Shown: piece after piece, positions 17,920-26,360 of the stretch
Numbering within the stretch: position 1 is the first letter of the stretch
How the letters are laid out: every line of letters begins with the position of its first letter
Assembly (NCBI GenBank): GCA_000989955.1
Contig: LBTE01000001.1
Span: forward strand, 1-64,000
DNA from: a candidate division TM6 bacterium GW2011_GWF2_37_49
GTDB taxonomy: Bacteria; Babelota; Babeliae; Babelales; RVW-14
Direction: 5' to 3'
Length of the DNA: 64,000 bases
The notes under the pieces: generated by a model
Databases searched by the model: none
What the model was told of the DNA's origin: nothing
Seen by the model: the letters and a program-made list of their open reading frames with translations, nothing else
Program-made: the position numbers and the translations under genes

Positions 17920-19905
17920 CTATTTGATGGCTTTTTTTAGTTCAAGAATTTTGTCGCGAATTTCGATGGCCTTTTCAAACTCAAGATTTTCTGCAGCAAG
18001 CTGCATTTGTTGTTCAAGCTCTTGAATTAGTAGTTCGGCCTCTTCAACGGTTTTGGGCTTAAATTTTTCTAGATATTTTTGTTTGGCACCTTTGGATGCC
18101 TGCATAATTCGCTCTTGCAGTTTAGATATGCTCTTGCCAACCTCTCTGGATACCGTTTTCGGCGTGATGCCATGCTCTGTGTTGTATTCGATCTGAAGCT
18201 GGCGTCTGCGGTTGGTTTCTGCAATTGCCAGCTGCATCGATTGAGTGATTTTATCGGCATAAAATATAACTTTGCTTTCCGTGTTTCTTGCAGCTCGTCC
18301 AATCGTTTGAACTAGCGATCTGGTGTTGCGCAAAAAGCCCTCGATATCAGCATCGATTATAGCAACGAGTGCTACCTCGGGGATATCAAGGCCCTCGCGC
18401 AAAAGATTTATTCCGACAAGGCAATCAAAAACCCCGCTGCGTAGCTTGTGTATCAGCTCAGTTCGCTCGGGCGTTTTGATTTCACTGTGCATGTAACAAA
18501 CTTTTATTTTTTTGTTTTCAAGGTATTGAGCGAGCTCTTCGGCAGCCTTTTTTGTCAGCACCGTAACAAGGGTACGAAAGCCGTTTGCTGTTGTGTTTTT
18601 GATTTGCCCGATCAAATGCTCGAGCTGGCCCTCGCGTTTGACGATTTCAATTTCAGGATCAATAATGCCGGTAGGCCGGACAATTTGCTCTGCTATTGAG
18701 TCTGCGCTTTTGACCTCGTAGTCGCTTGGTGTGGCCGAAACAAAGATTACGTCTTTAAAGTATTTTTCAATTTCTTCGAACTTTAAAGGTCTGTTGTCGT
18801 ACGATGAAGATAGTCTAAAACCAAAATCTACAAGCGATTGTTTGCGTGCTCGGTCGCCTTTGTACATGCCGTGCAGCTGGGGTATGGCGATGTGCGATTC
18901 ATCGATAATCAAAAGAAAATCTTTGTCAAAGAAGTCAAAGAGCGCATAGGGAGCGTCGCCTGTCCTGCGTCCATCAAAGTAACGCGAGTAGTTCTCAATT
19001 CCGGTGCAATAACCTGTCTCTTCAAGCATTTCTATGTCGTGTTTGACGCGTGTCAACAAGCGTTCTCTGTACAACGGGTTTTCGATTAAAGGCGCTTCGC
19101 GTTCAAGATCTCGCTTGATCTGTTCTATCGCGGAGTCGCGTTTTTCTTTCGTGGTTAAAAAGTGCTTTGCTGGAAAGACCAAGACGTTATCAAGTACAGA
19201 AAGGACTTTTTGCTCCTGCCTGTCAATAAATTCTAGACGTTCCACCTCATCGCCAAACATTTCTATGCGTAGATTGTTGCGCATATACGGCAAGTTGACG
19301 GTTATTGTGTTTCCAAGCACTTTAAAATTGCCATAGGCGTTTTCAAAATCGTTTCGTTTGTACTGAATAAAAATAAGCTTATCAATCAAGTCCCTGCGCG
19401 ATATTTTGTCTTCGACCTTGATTTGCATGGTAAGCTCGCGATAATCCCACGGATTACCAAGCGAGTATATCGCCGAAACCGAAGCAATGATGATTACATC
19501 GTTACGATTGATGATCGATGCAGTCGCTTCAACGCGTAGGCGCTCAATTTCAGTGTTAACCTTTGTTTCTTTGGGAATATAAACGTCCTGCGCTGGCAGA
19601 TACGACTCTGGCTGGTAATAATCGTAATAACTGACGAAGTAACAGACCTTGTTTTCAGGAAAAAACAGGCTGAACTCTTCATAAAGCTGCGCTGCAAGTG
19701 TTTTGTTCGGCGACATTATCAGCACGGGCTTGTTTTGTTGCGCGATAACGTTTGCAAGCGTAAAGGTCTTGCCAGAGCCGGTTACGCCCAGAAGAACAGA
19801 CTTGCCCGGGCGATTGTCATTCAATGTTTGAATGGCTTTGGGCTGGTCGCCGCTGGGTTGAAACGGATTATGAAGTTTGAAGGCATTTTTATTAAAAATA
19901 TTCAT
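17920..19905 (-). CDS. uvrB: Excinuclease ABC subunit B
   Basis: Damage-verifying helicase of nucleotide excision repair that works with UvrA (also in this window) and UvrC. The 661-residue protein has Walker A VTGSGKTFTLAN, the beta-hairpin region SYYDYYQPESYLP, DESH, helicase motifs GINLLREGLDIPE and QTIGRAARN, and a C-terminal UVR domain ending LEFEKAIEIRDKI that contacts UvrC. All catalytic motifs are intact. The ribosome site before the ATG is weak. Confidence 0.97.
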   Translation of the reverse strand: MNIFNKNAFKLHNPFQPSGDQPKAIQTLNDNRPGKSVLLGVTGSGKTFTLANVIAQQNKPVLIMSPNKTLAAQLYEEFSLFFPENKVCYFVSYYDYYQPESYLPAQDVYIPKETKVNTEIERLRVEATASIINRNDVIIIASVSAIYSLGNPWDYRELTMQIKVEDKISRRDLIDKLIFIQYKRNDFENAYGNFKVLGNTITVNLPYMRNNLRIEMFGDEVERLEFIDRQEQKVLSVLDNVLVFPAKHFLTTKEKRDSAIEQIKRDLEREAPLIENPLYRERLLTRVKHDIEMLEETGYCTGIENYSRYFDGRRTGDAPYALFDFFDKDFLLIIDESHIAIPQLHGMYKGDRARKQSLVDFGFRLSSSYDNRPLKFEEIEKYFKDVIFVSATPSDYEVKSADSIAEQIVRPTGIIDPEIEIVKREGQLEHLIGQIKNTTANGFRTLVTVLTKKAAEELAQYLENKKIKVCYMHSEIKTPERTELIHKLRSGVFDCLVGINLLREGLDIPEVALVAIIDADIEGFLRNTRSLVQTIGRAARNTESKVIFYADKITQSMQLAIAETNRRRQLQIEYNTEHGITPKTVSREVGKSISKLQERIMQASKGAKQKYLEKFKPKTVEEAELLIQELEQQMQLAAENLEFEKAIEIRDKILELKKAIK

Positions 19906-19965
19906 GCATCTAAGATATAGTCAAAACCGGCATTTGGCCAGTTTTTGTGTGAATAGCAATGAAAA

Positions 19966-19989
19966 GCCCCGGATTTTAAGGCCCGGGGC
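19966..19989 (-). terminator. Rho-independent terminator after the 19996-20700 gene
   Basis: GCCCCGG (19966-19972) pairs with CCGGGGC (19983-19989) around a ten-base loop. On the minus strand the stem is followed by TTTTC; on the plus strand by GAATTTTT, so it could work in both directions. It starts six bases past the stop codon. Confidence 0.75.
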
Positions 19990-19995
19990 GAATTT

Positions 19996-20700
19996 TTATG
20001 CCTGAGCGGCTTGCGTGTTGCCGTATTTTGCGACGTAGTAATTAATCAGTTCCTGAAGATCTTTTGACGATACTGCACAGAACGGATCGTTAGATTCATC
20101 CAAATCAAACAGTCGCGAGTTGTTTTTTGTTTTGTAGCGGATTACAACCTTCGTTCTTGATGCATCAGGCAGCGCCTTGATTTGTCTTCCTCGACGTGTG
20201 ACTAATTCGTCAATAATGGTAGTCTTCTCCGACTGAGCGACGTCTTGCCATGCCATGACGAAATCGGTATATTTTTTTAGGCCATCGGACGTGAATTTTA
20301 GGGTTTCTAGAGATGCCTTTTTTGTAACATTCCTTACGCTCAACATCAGCCAAGTTCCTACCAAAAAGAACGCGGCTCCAATACCGCCAATCATTATTCT
20401 AGCGCCGGCGTCTAAGCCAATATTTTTGCCCATCCATCCTCCGGCAACAGCACATGCGCCTATTCCAGCAAATATTATTGCAACCATTTTGATTGATGCG
20501 ACAGCTGCGTCTTTATCAATAAAGATGGTAACTTCGTCTTTGTCAGCATCATATTTTATAATATCTTTATTTACCTGTTTTTCGATAATGGTTAGAATAT
20601 TCAATTTTGTTGGTATTTCTGGGCTTTGTGTTGCGCAAAACAGGCTCTGACTTGAAATAATTGCCACAATTAAAAAACTGAGTATTTTTGTTATTTTCAT
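19996..20700 (-). CDS. Membrane protein with signal peptide, unknown
   Basis: A 234-residue protein. MKITKILSFLIVAIISSQSL forms a signal peptide, followed by about 50 polar residues, then two adjacent hydrophobic helices (about 72-94 and 100-125, glycine rich: GIGACAVAGGWMGKN), and a polar C-terminal half. I do not recognise the family. A truncated relative of its signal peptide is present upstream at 20845-20925, suggesting the gene once had a tandem neighbour. Confidence 0.65.
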   Translation of the reverse strand: MKITKILSFLIVAIISSQSLFCATQSPEIPTKLNILTIIEKQVNKDIIKYDADKDEVTIFIDKDAAVASIKMVAIIFAGIGACAVAGGWMGKNIGLDAGARIMIGGIGAAFFLVGTWLMLSVRNVTKKASLETLKFTSDGLKKYTDFVMAWQDVAQSEKTTIIDELVTRRGRQIKALPDASRTKVVIRYKTKNNSRLFDLDESNDPFCAVSSKDLQELINYYVAKYGNTQAAQA

Positions 20701-20815
20701 TCGAAATCCAATCGAATTAGCGAGTGGTGATAATTACAAATTTAACGACGTTATTTTTGCATGGCTGCCAAAATTAGTCAACTTGTATGCCGATTTTTAT
20801 TGTTGTCAAATGTAT

Positions 20816-20884
20816 GATTTTTACGGGCATACATTGACTATGTGTTATTTTTGTTTCGATTTTATAGTGTATTTCGAGAAAATG
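20816..20884 (+). repeat. Truncated 5' part of the dispersed element
   Basis: About 70 bases, from GATTTTTACGGGCATACATT to ATTTCGAGAAAAT, duplicated at 21021-21094. This copy stops before the central block and runs straight into a gene remnant on the other strand. Confidence 0.75.
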
Positions 20885-20925
20885 ATTGCTACAGCTAAAA
20901 ATGTAATAATTTTAGTTAATTTCAT
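20845..20925 (-). pseudogene. Gene remnant: signal peptide truncated by repeat
   Basis: On the minus strand an ATG at 20925, preceded by a good AGAGGAC ribosome site, starts MKLTKIITFLAVAII, clearly related to the signal peptide of the 19996-20700 protein. After about 17 codons the frame enters the dispersed element and stops at 20845. The rest of the original gene is absent. It is best read as a duplicate destroyed by insertion of, or deletion up to, the element. Confidence 0.55.
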
Positions 20926-21020
20926 AAATCGTCCTCTAATTTATAATTATCATACAATTTTCACGGAGGTCGATTTTTGCATAACTTTTAAACTTAGTCA
21001 AACGGATGTGCTGGTCAAAA

Positions 21021-21180
21021 TGACTATTTTTACGGGCATACATTGACTGTGGGTTCTCAAAGTTTCGATTTTATAGTGTATTTCGAGAAAATGGTGAATT
21101 TTTAGGTGTGGCCTGCAGGCCTTGAATGGGAGCTTCTTGCGATATAATTTTTCAAAAAATTGCAAAAACTGCCCATGGCC
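21021..21180 (+). repeat. Dispersed ~150-bp element, full copy
   Basis: Contains TACGGGCATACATTGACTG, the GTGTGGCCTGCAGGCC palindrome centre (about 21106-21122) and AATTGCAAAAACTGCCCATGG at the end (start 21159). The first 70 bases repeat 20816-20884. The rest of the gap up to tRNA-Leu (21181-21322) shows nothing else recognisable. Confidence 0.75.
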
Positions 21181-21322
21181 TTGGCGATTGTGATTGAGAG
21201 TTGTTTTTGGATTGAGCCATTATGGCGTGCTAATCGTGCGTTTCAAGTTGAATAAAAATAAAAATTGGGCCCTAGAAAGTATTTGTTTTTATTGATATCA
21301 TTAATTCGGTTTTCTTTAACAG

Positions 21323-21408
21323 GCCGAAGTGGCGAAATTGGTAGACGCGCTAGATTCAGAGTCTAGTCCTGAATAGGGGTAGGGGTTCGAGTCCCCTCTT
21401 CGGCACCA
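21323..21408 (+). tRNA. tRNA-Leu(CAG)
   Basis: Acceptor GCCGAAG pairs with CTTCGGC, the anticodon loop TTCAGAG gives CAG, a long variable arm is present, the T loop is TTCGAGT, and CCA is encoded at 21406-21408. Confidence 0.96.
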
Positions 21409-21465
21409 CATTTAACATGGCATCCAAGATGTTGGGTTCTTGAATTTAATATTTAAGAGTGATAC

Positions 21466-21487
21466 ACTCAACCTTGGTTGAGTTTTG
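21466..21487 (+). terminator. Weak terminator after tRNA-Leu
   Basis: ACTCAAC pairs with GTTGAGT around CTTG, followed by TTTTGG. The stem is only seven base pairs and the T run is short, so termination may be partial. Confidence 0.4.
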
Positions 21488-21599
21488 GCTTTAATATCAA
21501 TATAAAACTTGTTTTTAAATTGTTTGTTTTATTCTGGTAAGTTTAATTAAACATGGCATCCGGCGAAATGCAGATGATAAATTAAAGAGATTTTAAATT

Positions 21600-22736
21600 A
21601 TGCAAAAACGTGATTATTACCAAATACTTGGCGTTGAACGTAACGCAAATCAAGAAGATATCAAAAAAGCGTATCGCAAATTAGCGTTACAATACCATCC
21701 AGACCGTAATCCTGACAACAAGGAAGCCGAAAATAAGTTTAAAGAGGCTTCTGAAGCTTATGATGTGCTATCGACACCAGAAAAACGCAAGGCTTACGAT
21801 CAATTTGGTCATGCTGGAATGGGACAAGGCGCTGGCGGAGGCGGTGCGCAATATTCCGATCTTAACGATATCTTTGAGCAATTTGGTGACGTGTTTGGCG
21901 ATCTTTTTGGCGGGCAGGCTTCAAAACGAGGCAAAAAGTCGAAATCTAGTCCAATGCAGCAGCGCGGGCATGATTTGTCTCAGTACTTAAAAATTTCACT
22001 CAAAGATTCTTATATCGGTTGCAAAAAAGAGATTGATATTTATCGCTACGAAAAATGTGAGCAGTGTGATCATACCGGATGTAAGGCTGGTACAAAGTCA
22101 GATATTTGCAATACTTGCCAAGGCACAGGTTCAATGCATTACAGGCAGGGCTTTTTTACTTACAGTCAGCACTGTTCTGATTGTAGCGGGCAGGGGTTCA
22201 AAATCAAGAATCAATGCGTAAAATGTCACGGTCAGTCTCGTTATCAAAAATATGAAAAATTTTCAGTCAACATTCCTGCCGGGATTTATACCGGTGCAGA
22301 ATTAAGAGTGGCAGGCAAGGGTGACTCAGGCTCCTTCGGCGGGCCATCTGGGGACCTTTATCTTTCTATCGAAGTTGAGATTGATACTAAGTTTTACCGA
22401 AGAGAAGACGATCTTGTTTCAACGCTTAATCTTACTTATCCACAGCTTGTTTTGGGTTGTCAGCTTGAGCTGGAAAATGTTGATGGATCAAGAGAAGTAA
22501 TAAAAATTCCGCGAGGATGCAAAGTTGGTGAAGAGATTAAGTTCTCTGGAAAAGGCTTTGCAAGGATTCAGCGTGGCGGTCGCGGCGATTGGGTAATTAT
22601 TACGCAATGCCATATCCCAACCAAGTTATCTGAGGAAGCAAAAAAATCATTGCTTGAATATTCAAAACAGATTGGCGATTCTTGCCAAAGTTCTGGTGGT
22701 GGAATATCTGGTTTTTTTAAGAAGTTTTTAGGCTGA
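21600..22736 (+). CDS. dnaJ: Chaperone DnaJ
   Basis: Hsp40 co-chaperone that stimulates DnaK ATPase. The 378-residue protein has a J domain with HPD at 33-35, a glycine/phenylalanine-rich linker (about 75-115), four zinc-binding CxxC repeats (CEQC, CNTC, CSDC, CVKC at about 155-215) and the C-terminal substrate-binding domains. The first zinc repeat is unusual, CEQCDHTGC rather than CxxCxGxG. An AAAGAGA site precedes the ATG. No CIRCE operator is visible upstream, and dnaK is not adjacent. Confidence 0.96.
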   Translation: MQKRDYYQILGVERNANQEDIKKAYRKLALQYHPDRNPDNKEAENKFKEASEAYDVLSTPEKRKAYDQFGHAGMGQGAGGGGAQYSDLNDIFEQFGDVFGDLFGGQASKRGKKSKSSPMQQRGHDLSQYLKISLKDSYIGCKKEIDIYRYEKCEQCDHTGCKAGTKSDICNTCQGTGSMHYRQGFFTYSQHCSDCSGQGFKIKNQCVKCHGQSRYQKYEKFSVNIPAGIYTGAELRVAGKGDSGSFGGPSGDLYLSIEVEIDTKFYRREDDLVSTLNLTYPQLVLGCQLELENVDGSREVIKIPRGCKVGEEIKFSGKGFARIQRGGRGDWVIITQCHIPTKLSEEAKKSLLEYSKQIGDSCQSSGGGISGFFKKFLG

Positions 22737-22775
22737 TTGAGCACTATTGTCGCAGTTAAGTTAATTTATTGAATT

Positions 22776-22818
22776 ATATCCCTGTAACTGGTTAGAATCT
22801 TACGAGTTACAGGGATAT
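22776..22818 (+). promoter_or_regulatory. 14-bp perfect hairpin enclosing the ribosome site of the next gene
   Basis: Arms 22776-22789 (ATATCCCTGTAACT) and 22805-22818 are perfect inverse repeats with a 15-base loop. The right arm contains AGGGAT, the only plausible ribosome site for the ATG at 22822. There is no T run, so it is not a classical terminator. It could limit translation of the phosphatase gene unless opened. Confidence 0.6.
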
Positions 22819-22821
22819 TTC

Positions 22822-23409
22822 ATGTTTAGTTTATTTTTATTTTTTTTATTAATACAGAGCTTTTTAATTGGGCCACAGGCGAATTGCAAAGAACATAAAG
22901 TTCATATCAGTGGCTTAAAAAAAATTTTAGATAATTTTCATAGCGTTGAGCCAGGTATTTGCTATCGGTCGGCACAGCTAAGGCCTAAAACCTTGGCCCG
23001 ATACATTAAAAAATATGGGATTAAATCTGTTATAAATCTGCGTGGTGAGAATGCGCATAGTGATTGGTGGAAGGCTGAAAAAATGGTTTCGGAGGAACTT
23101 GGCGTCACATATTATAATCTTCCTTTTTGTGCAAAAAAACTCGAAAAAAAACATGATCTAAAAGCTCTTTTGCATATTTATAAAATAGCGCCTCGTCCAA
23201 TTTTAATCCATTGCTTGAGTGGGGCCGACAGAACCGGAGAGGCAGCGGCTTTGTGGGTTTTGGAGCAGCAAGGCAAGAGTAAAAAGGAGGCTTTGAAGCA
23301 GCTTTCATTGTACTATCGCTATTTTAGATTAAAACGTCCTAAAAAATTTTTTTTGATTAAACATTGGAGTGGAATCAAAAACTTTAATTGTCCGGATGCG
23401 GTTTCTTGA
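22822..23409 (+). CDS. Secreted tyrosine/dual-specificity phosphatase-like protein
   Basis: A 195-residue protein with a signal peptide (MFSLFLFFLLIQSFLIGPQA) followed by a compact phosphatase domain: YRSAQL, the strand SVINLRGE, and the P-loop HCLSGADRTG at 130-139 with nucleophile C131 and R137. The CX5R motif is that of Siw14-like and dual-specificity phosphatases. D66-type general-acid placement cannot be fixed by eye. It is predicted to act outside the cytoplasm and is followed by a RING and an ankyrin protein in the same direction, all with signal peptides, which suggests host-directed activity. Confidence 0.8.
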   Translation: MFSLFLFFLLIQSFLIGPQANCKEHKVHISGLKKILDNFHSVEPGICYRSAQLRPKTLARYIKKYGIKSVINLRGENAHSDWWKAEKMVSEELGVTYYNLPFCAKKLEKKHDLKALLHIYKIAPRPILIHCLSGADRTGEAAALWVLEQQGKSKKEALKQLSLYYRYFRLKRPKKFFLIKHWSGIKNFNCPDAVS

Positions 23410-23483
23410 TTTTCACTTTTATGGTGATACGCTTTAGTTGAAGTGTTTTATTGTTAAATGCAGCTCAAGAAGGAGGAGTGAAA

Positions 23484-24632
23484 ATGGTTAAACGTTACGC
23501 ATTGTTATTAGTTTGTATTTTTATTAATTCAAATTTACATTCGTATTCTACGACGAATTATAGCGGCATCCACAAAGATTATTTTTCAAGTTATGTCAGA
23601 CAAGAGGGTGATAAAATTATTGCGGCCAAAAATATAAACATGGGATCTCTGTCGTTTGCGTTGCAACAAAATTATGAAAATTGCCTCACCAGGACGCTTA
23701 GTCGGCTGGATGGTATTTGTTGGTCTCAGGGGCATTTTTTTGTTGATTTATACGCAATTCAAAATGTTACAGCCGAAGAGGTTAAAAGTTTTGTAGATTT
23801 TATTGCAACGTTGGTATTTTCAACTCAACTTGATTATGAAATTAATGATGCAATTTGCAATCTGCTACATAAAAATGGGCTGGTTAAAAACGATATCTTT
23901 AAACATGCTAGCACAGAGTATAATTCTCGATACGGCAAGGTTAAAGATAAATTACAAAAAACTATGATGAATGAGTATCGAGATTATGTTACGAAGCTGG
24001 AAGTTGAAACCGCCGTAAGTGGTGAATTTATAGTTTTGATTGCCCGCATAAAAAAATCAAAAACTGACGAATCTGAAAAGCAAAAAAATAAAGATAACGG
24101 CTTCTGGCATTGGTTAATTGATACAAATTCGAGCTTAAATGATCTTGATAAAGATTTGTCGACTTTAACGTCTAATTCAACGACTTCTGATTATGATACG
24201 GTCTATAAAAGTGAGGTGAATAAGCGAGTTGTTGAAATAATGAATTCTATTTTGCAGGAAAAAGGTTACACACAAGACACTTTACCAGCAAGGGTTATTT
24301 CTGATTATAGCGATGTTGTGCAAAAAATTATTAAAGACACAAATAACAAATTTTCTTATAACAACAATCAATATGTATATGTGAATGACATTAAAAATAC
24401 AGCTAGAACGATGTTGCAGCCAATATTTGATAAAATTAAATTTAAAGGCGAAACGTGCTCAATCTGTCTTGAAACTTTTACGACATGGCAGCAGCTTGGC
24501 TTTCTGAAATGTGGACATTTTTTTCATAAAGGCTGCATTGATCAATCGTTAAGCAAATGTGGCAAAAAGTGCCCACTTTGCAGTTCTTATTCGGAAAAAG
24601 TGGATCACACAGAGACTGTTCCTTGGCAGTAG
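23484..24632 (+). CDS. Secreted RING-H2 finger protein, E3 ubiquitin ligase-like
   Basis: The ATG at 23484 has a textbook AAGGAGGAG site seven bases upstream and opens a signal peptide (MVKRYALLLVCIFINSNLHS). The central 300 residues are helical and unknown. Near the C-terminus lies a complete C3H2C3 RING-H2 finger: C325, C328, C343, H345, H348, C351, C363, C366, with KCGHFFHKGCI and CPLC as in eukaryotic E3 ligases. Bacteria have no ubiquitin pathway of this type, so a role inside a eukaryotic host is the natural inference. Which secretion route carries it past the outer membrane is not visible. Confidence 0.82.
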   Translation: MVKRYALLLVCIFINSNLHSYSTTNYSGIHKDYFSSYVRQEGDKIIAAKNINMGSLSFALQQNYENCLTRTLSRLDGICWSQGHFFVDLYAIQNVTAEEVKSFVDFIATLVFSTQLDYEINDAICNLLHKNGLVKNDIFKHASTEYNSRYGKVKDKLQKTMMNEYRDYVTKLEVETAVSGEFIVLIARIKKSKTDESEKQKNKDNGFWHWLIDTNSSLNDLDKDLSTLTSNSTTSDYDTVYKSEVNKRVVEIMNSILQEKGYTQDTLPARVISDYSDVVQKIIKDTNNKFSYNNNQYVYVNDIKNTARTMLQPIFDKIKFKGETCSICLETFTTWQQLGFLKCGHFFHKGCIDQSLSKCGKKCPLCSSYSEKVDHTETVPWQ

Positions 24633-24837
24633 CTTAAAAGCATCAGGCTCATGATCATAGCTTGCTGTCCGAATTATAAAAATTATTATTTTCTTGTTTC
24701 AGGTAGACCATTGTCTGTGTTTTGATTTTCGTTTTATTCGATAATAAATGTATTGATTATTGCAATTAGTGTGTTGTTTTTGTTAACGTCAAAATTAAGG
24801 ATAGTTGTCTGTTGCCAAAACAATGGAGGGACTGATT

Positions 24838-25842
24838 ATGAAATTTAATAAATTAATTTTTGGAATAATGTATTTAAGTGCTTTATCTGCCAATATTTTT
24901 GCAATGGACGATGACGAAAATTATGTTACATCTCAAACCGATTCTGCAAAAAAGCGTGAAAACCCATCTCGATCTATGCTGAACGATTCTACTGTTAAGA
25001 TATGGCCAAGTCTTTGGCGTAGTAGTGGTCGTAGGGGAGATATTAATTTTTTGCAGAGGCTTGCTGTAATCAGTAGATTGGATAATGGGAAGACTCTTTT
25101 GCATATCGCAATGGCTCTTGATGCGCACAATGCAGGCGTTTTAGGTCATAAAGTCGAGTGTGTTAGCGATTTGATAATTAATGGAGCTGCAAAGATAGGT
25201 GCTTTGGATAACGAAGGCAATACTCCATTGCATCTATGGGTTAATAGATCAAATAGTAATGGGTCAGTTGTTTCGGCTGAAGAGGCATGCAAAGTTGGCC
25301 ATGTTCTTAATACGTTAAAACCGATTAATTTTGATCTTATCAGGAATCATGTAGGAAATACTCCGATGCACATCGTTTGCATGACTGGGCTTGAAAATAT
25401 AAATTTATTCAATCTTTTTGTTGAGTTGGGCTACGATTTTCAGCTGTTAGGAAGTCTGAATAGAAGTATTTTGCATAGATTGGCCCTGGCTTCTCCTTGT
25501 CCGAAAAATGAAGAGATTGTTGCACGGTTGTGTGATTTATTTAAGGATGATTTTTATAGTAATTTTCGAGATCAAATCTCTAATGTTGTAAATCAGAAAG
25601 ATTCAAAGGGCTATACTGCATTGCATTATGTATGTAAGGGCTGGAAGCCTAACGGCAAGAAATCATATTCTTTCAACTTGCCCTTGTTTAACCTACTTGT
25701 TTCAATCTTGGGATGCAATCTAAATATTCAGGACAATGATGATCATACTCCTCTGTATTACGCAAATCAAAGAGTTAAAACTAAGAAAGGTGCTATGGCT
25801 AAATTCATGCATGCAAAACTTAAACAAGCAGGCGCGATATAG
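24838..25842 (+). CDS. Secreted ankyrin-repeat protein
   Basis: The ATG at 24838 follows GGAGGG by seven bases and starts a signal peptide (MKFNKLIFGIMYLSALSANI). The 334-residue protein holds about five to six ankyrin-type units, recognised by GKTLLHIAMAL, GNTPLHLWVNR, GNTPMHIVCMTG, SILHRLALA, GYTALHYVC and HTPLYYANQR. No catalytic domain is seen, so it is likely a binding module. It is 205 bases after the RING gene. The intergenic gap 24633-24837 shows nothing else. Confidence 0.8.
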   Translation: MKFNKLIFGIMYLSALSANIFAMDDDENYVTSQTDSAKKRENPSRSMLNDSTVKIWPSLWRSSGRRGDINFLQRLAVISRLDNGKTLLHIAMALDAHNAGVLGHKVECVSDLIINGAAKIGALDNEGNTPLHLWVNRSNSNGSVVSAEEACKVGHVLNTLKPINFDLIRNHVGNTPMHIVCMTGLENINLFNLFVELGYDFQLLGSLNRSILHRLALASPCPKNEEIVARLCDLFKDDFYSNFRDQISNVVNQKDSKGYTALHYVCKGWKPNGKKSYSFNLPLFNLLVSILGCNLNIQDNDDHTPLYYANQRVKTKKGAMAKFMHAKLKQAGAI

Positions 25843-25845
25843 CCT

Positions 25846-26346
25846 TTACTCAGGACTGCGTGCTAGTAAAAATCTTTTGTTTGTATCAATTTCTGGGTAG
25901 CTGCAGTTAGTTGATGTGGCGCTCTGGCCCTTTTTTTCATTGATGGCTTGAATTAGACGATTATTCCAGTCTGTAATTTGAATGTATTTTATCCGTTTAA
26001 CAAATTCATCAAATATTTTAATGATAAACTTTGTAGCTTTTAGTTCATTGGTCTTATTATTATTCAGTCTTCGATTGCTCATGGAGTCTAATTTTTTAAT
26101 TAATTGGGATCTTTTGAATGATAGCTCTCCGTGCATTTCTTTTGGCACATCTTTAAGTTTGATTTTTTTGGTGCTAAAAAAGTTGGCAATTAATGTATCG
26201 GCATCAGTTGCAAATTGTTTTGTGTCAGTTTTTATGTTAGCATCCATCATTTTAGATTTAAGCAATTTAAATTTATCGGTATCTTTACACAAAATTATTG
26301 AGCCAGAGATAAAAAATATCAGGTGTATTAAAATTATTTTTTTCAT
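25846..26346 (-). CDS. Small secreted protein, unknown
   Basis: A 166-residue protein with a signal peptide (MKKIILIHLIFFISGSIIL), possibly a lipoprotein given the following C-K-D although SIILC is not a good lipobox. The mature part is lysine-rich and helical (LKSKMMDANIKTDTKQFAT). It ends three bases from the convergent ankyrin gene and starts 14 bases after the beta-barrel gene, so it is probably co-transcribed with that gene. AAGGA is upstream of the ATG. Family not recognised. Confidence 0.65.
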   Translation of the reverse strand: MKKIILIHLIFFISGSIILCKDTDKFKLLKSKMMDANIKTDTKQFATDADTLIANFFSTKKIKLKDVPKEMHGELSFKRSQLIKKLDSMSNRRLNNNKTNELKATKFIIKIFDEFVKRIKYIQITDWNNRLIQAINEKKGQSATSTNCSYPEIDTNKRFLLARSPE

Positions 26347-26360
26347 AATATTCCTTTTTT

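Noticed and set aside
20783-21046. 87-codon plus-strand frame
   Set aside because: It spans the partial repeat and is antisense to the gene remnant.
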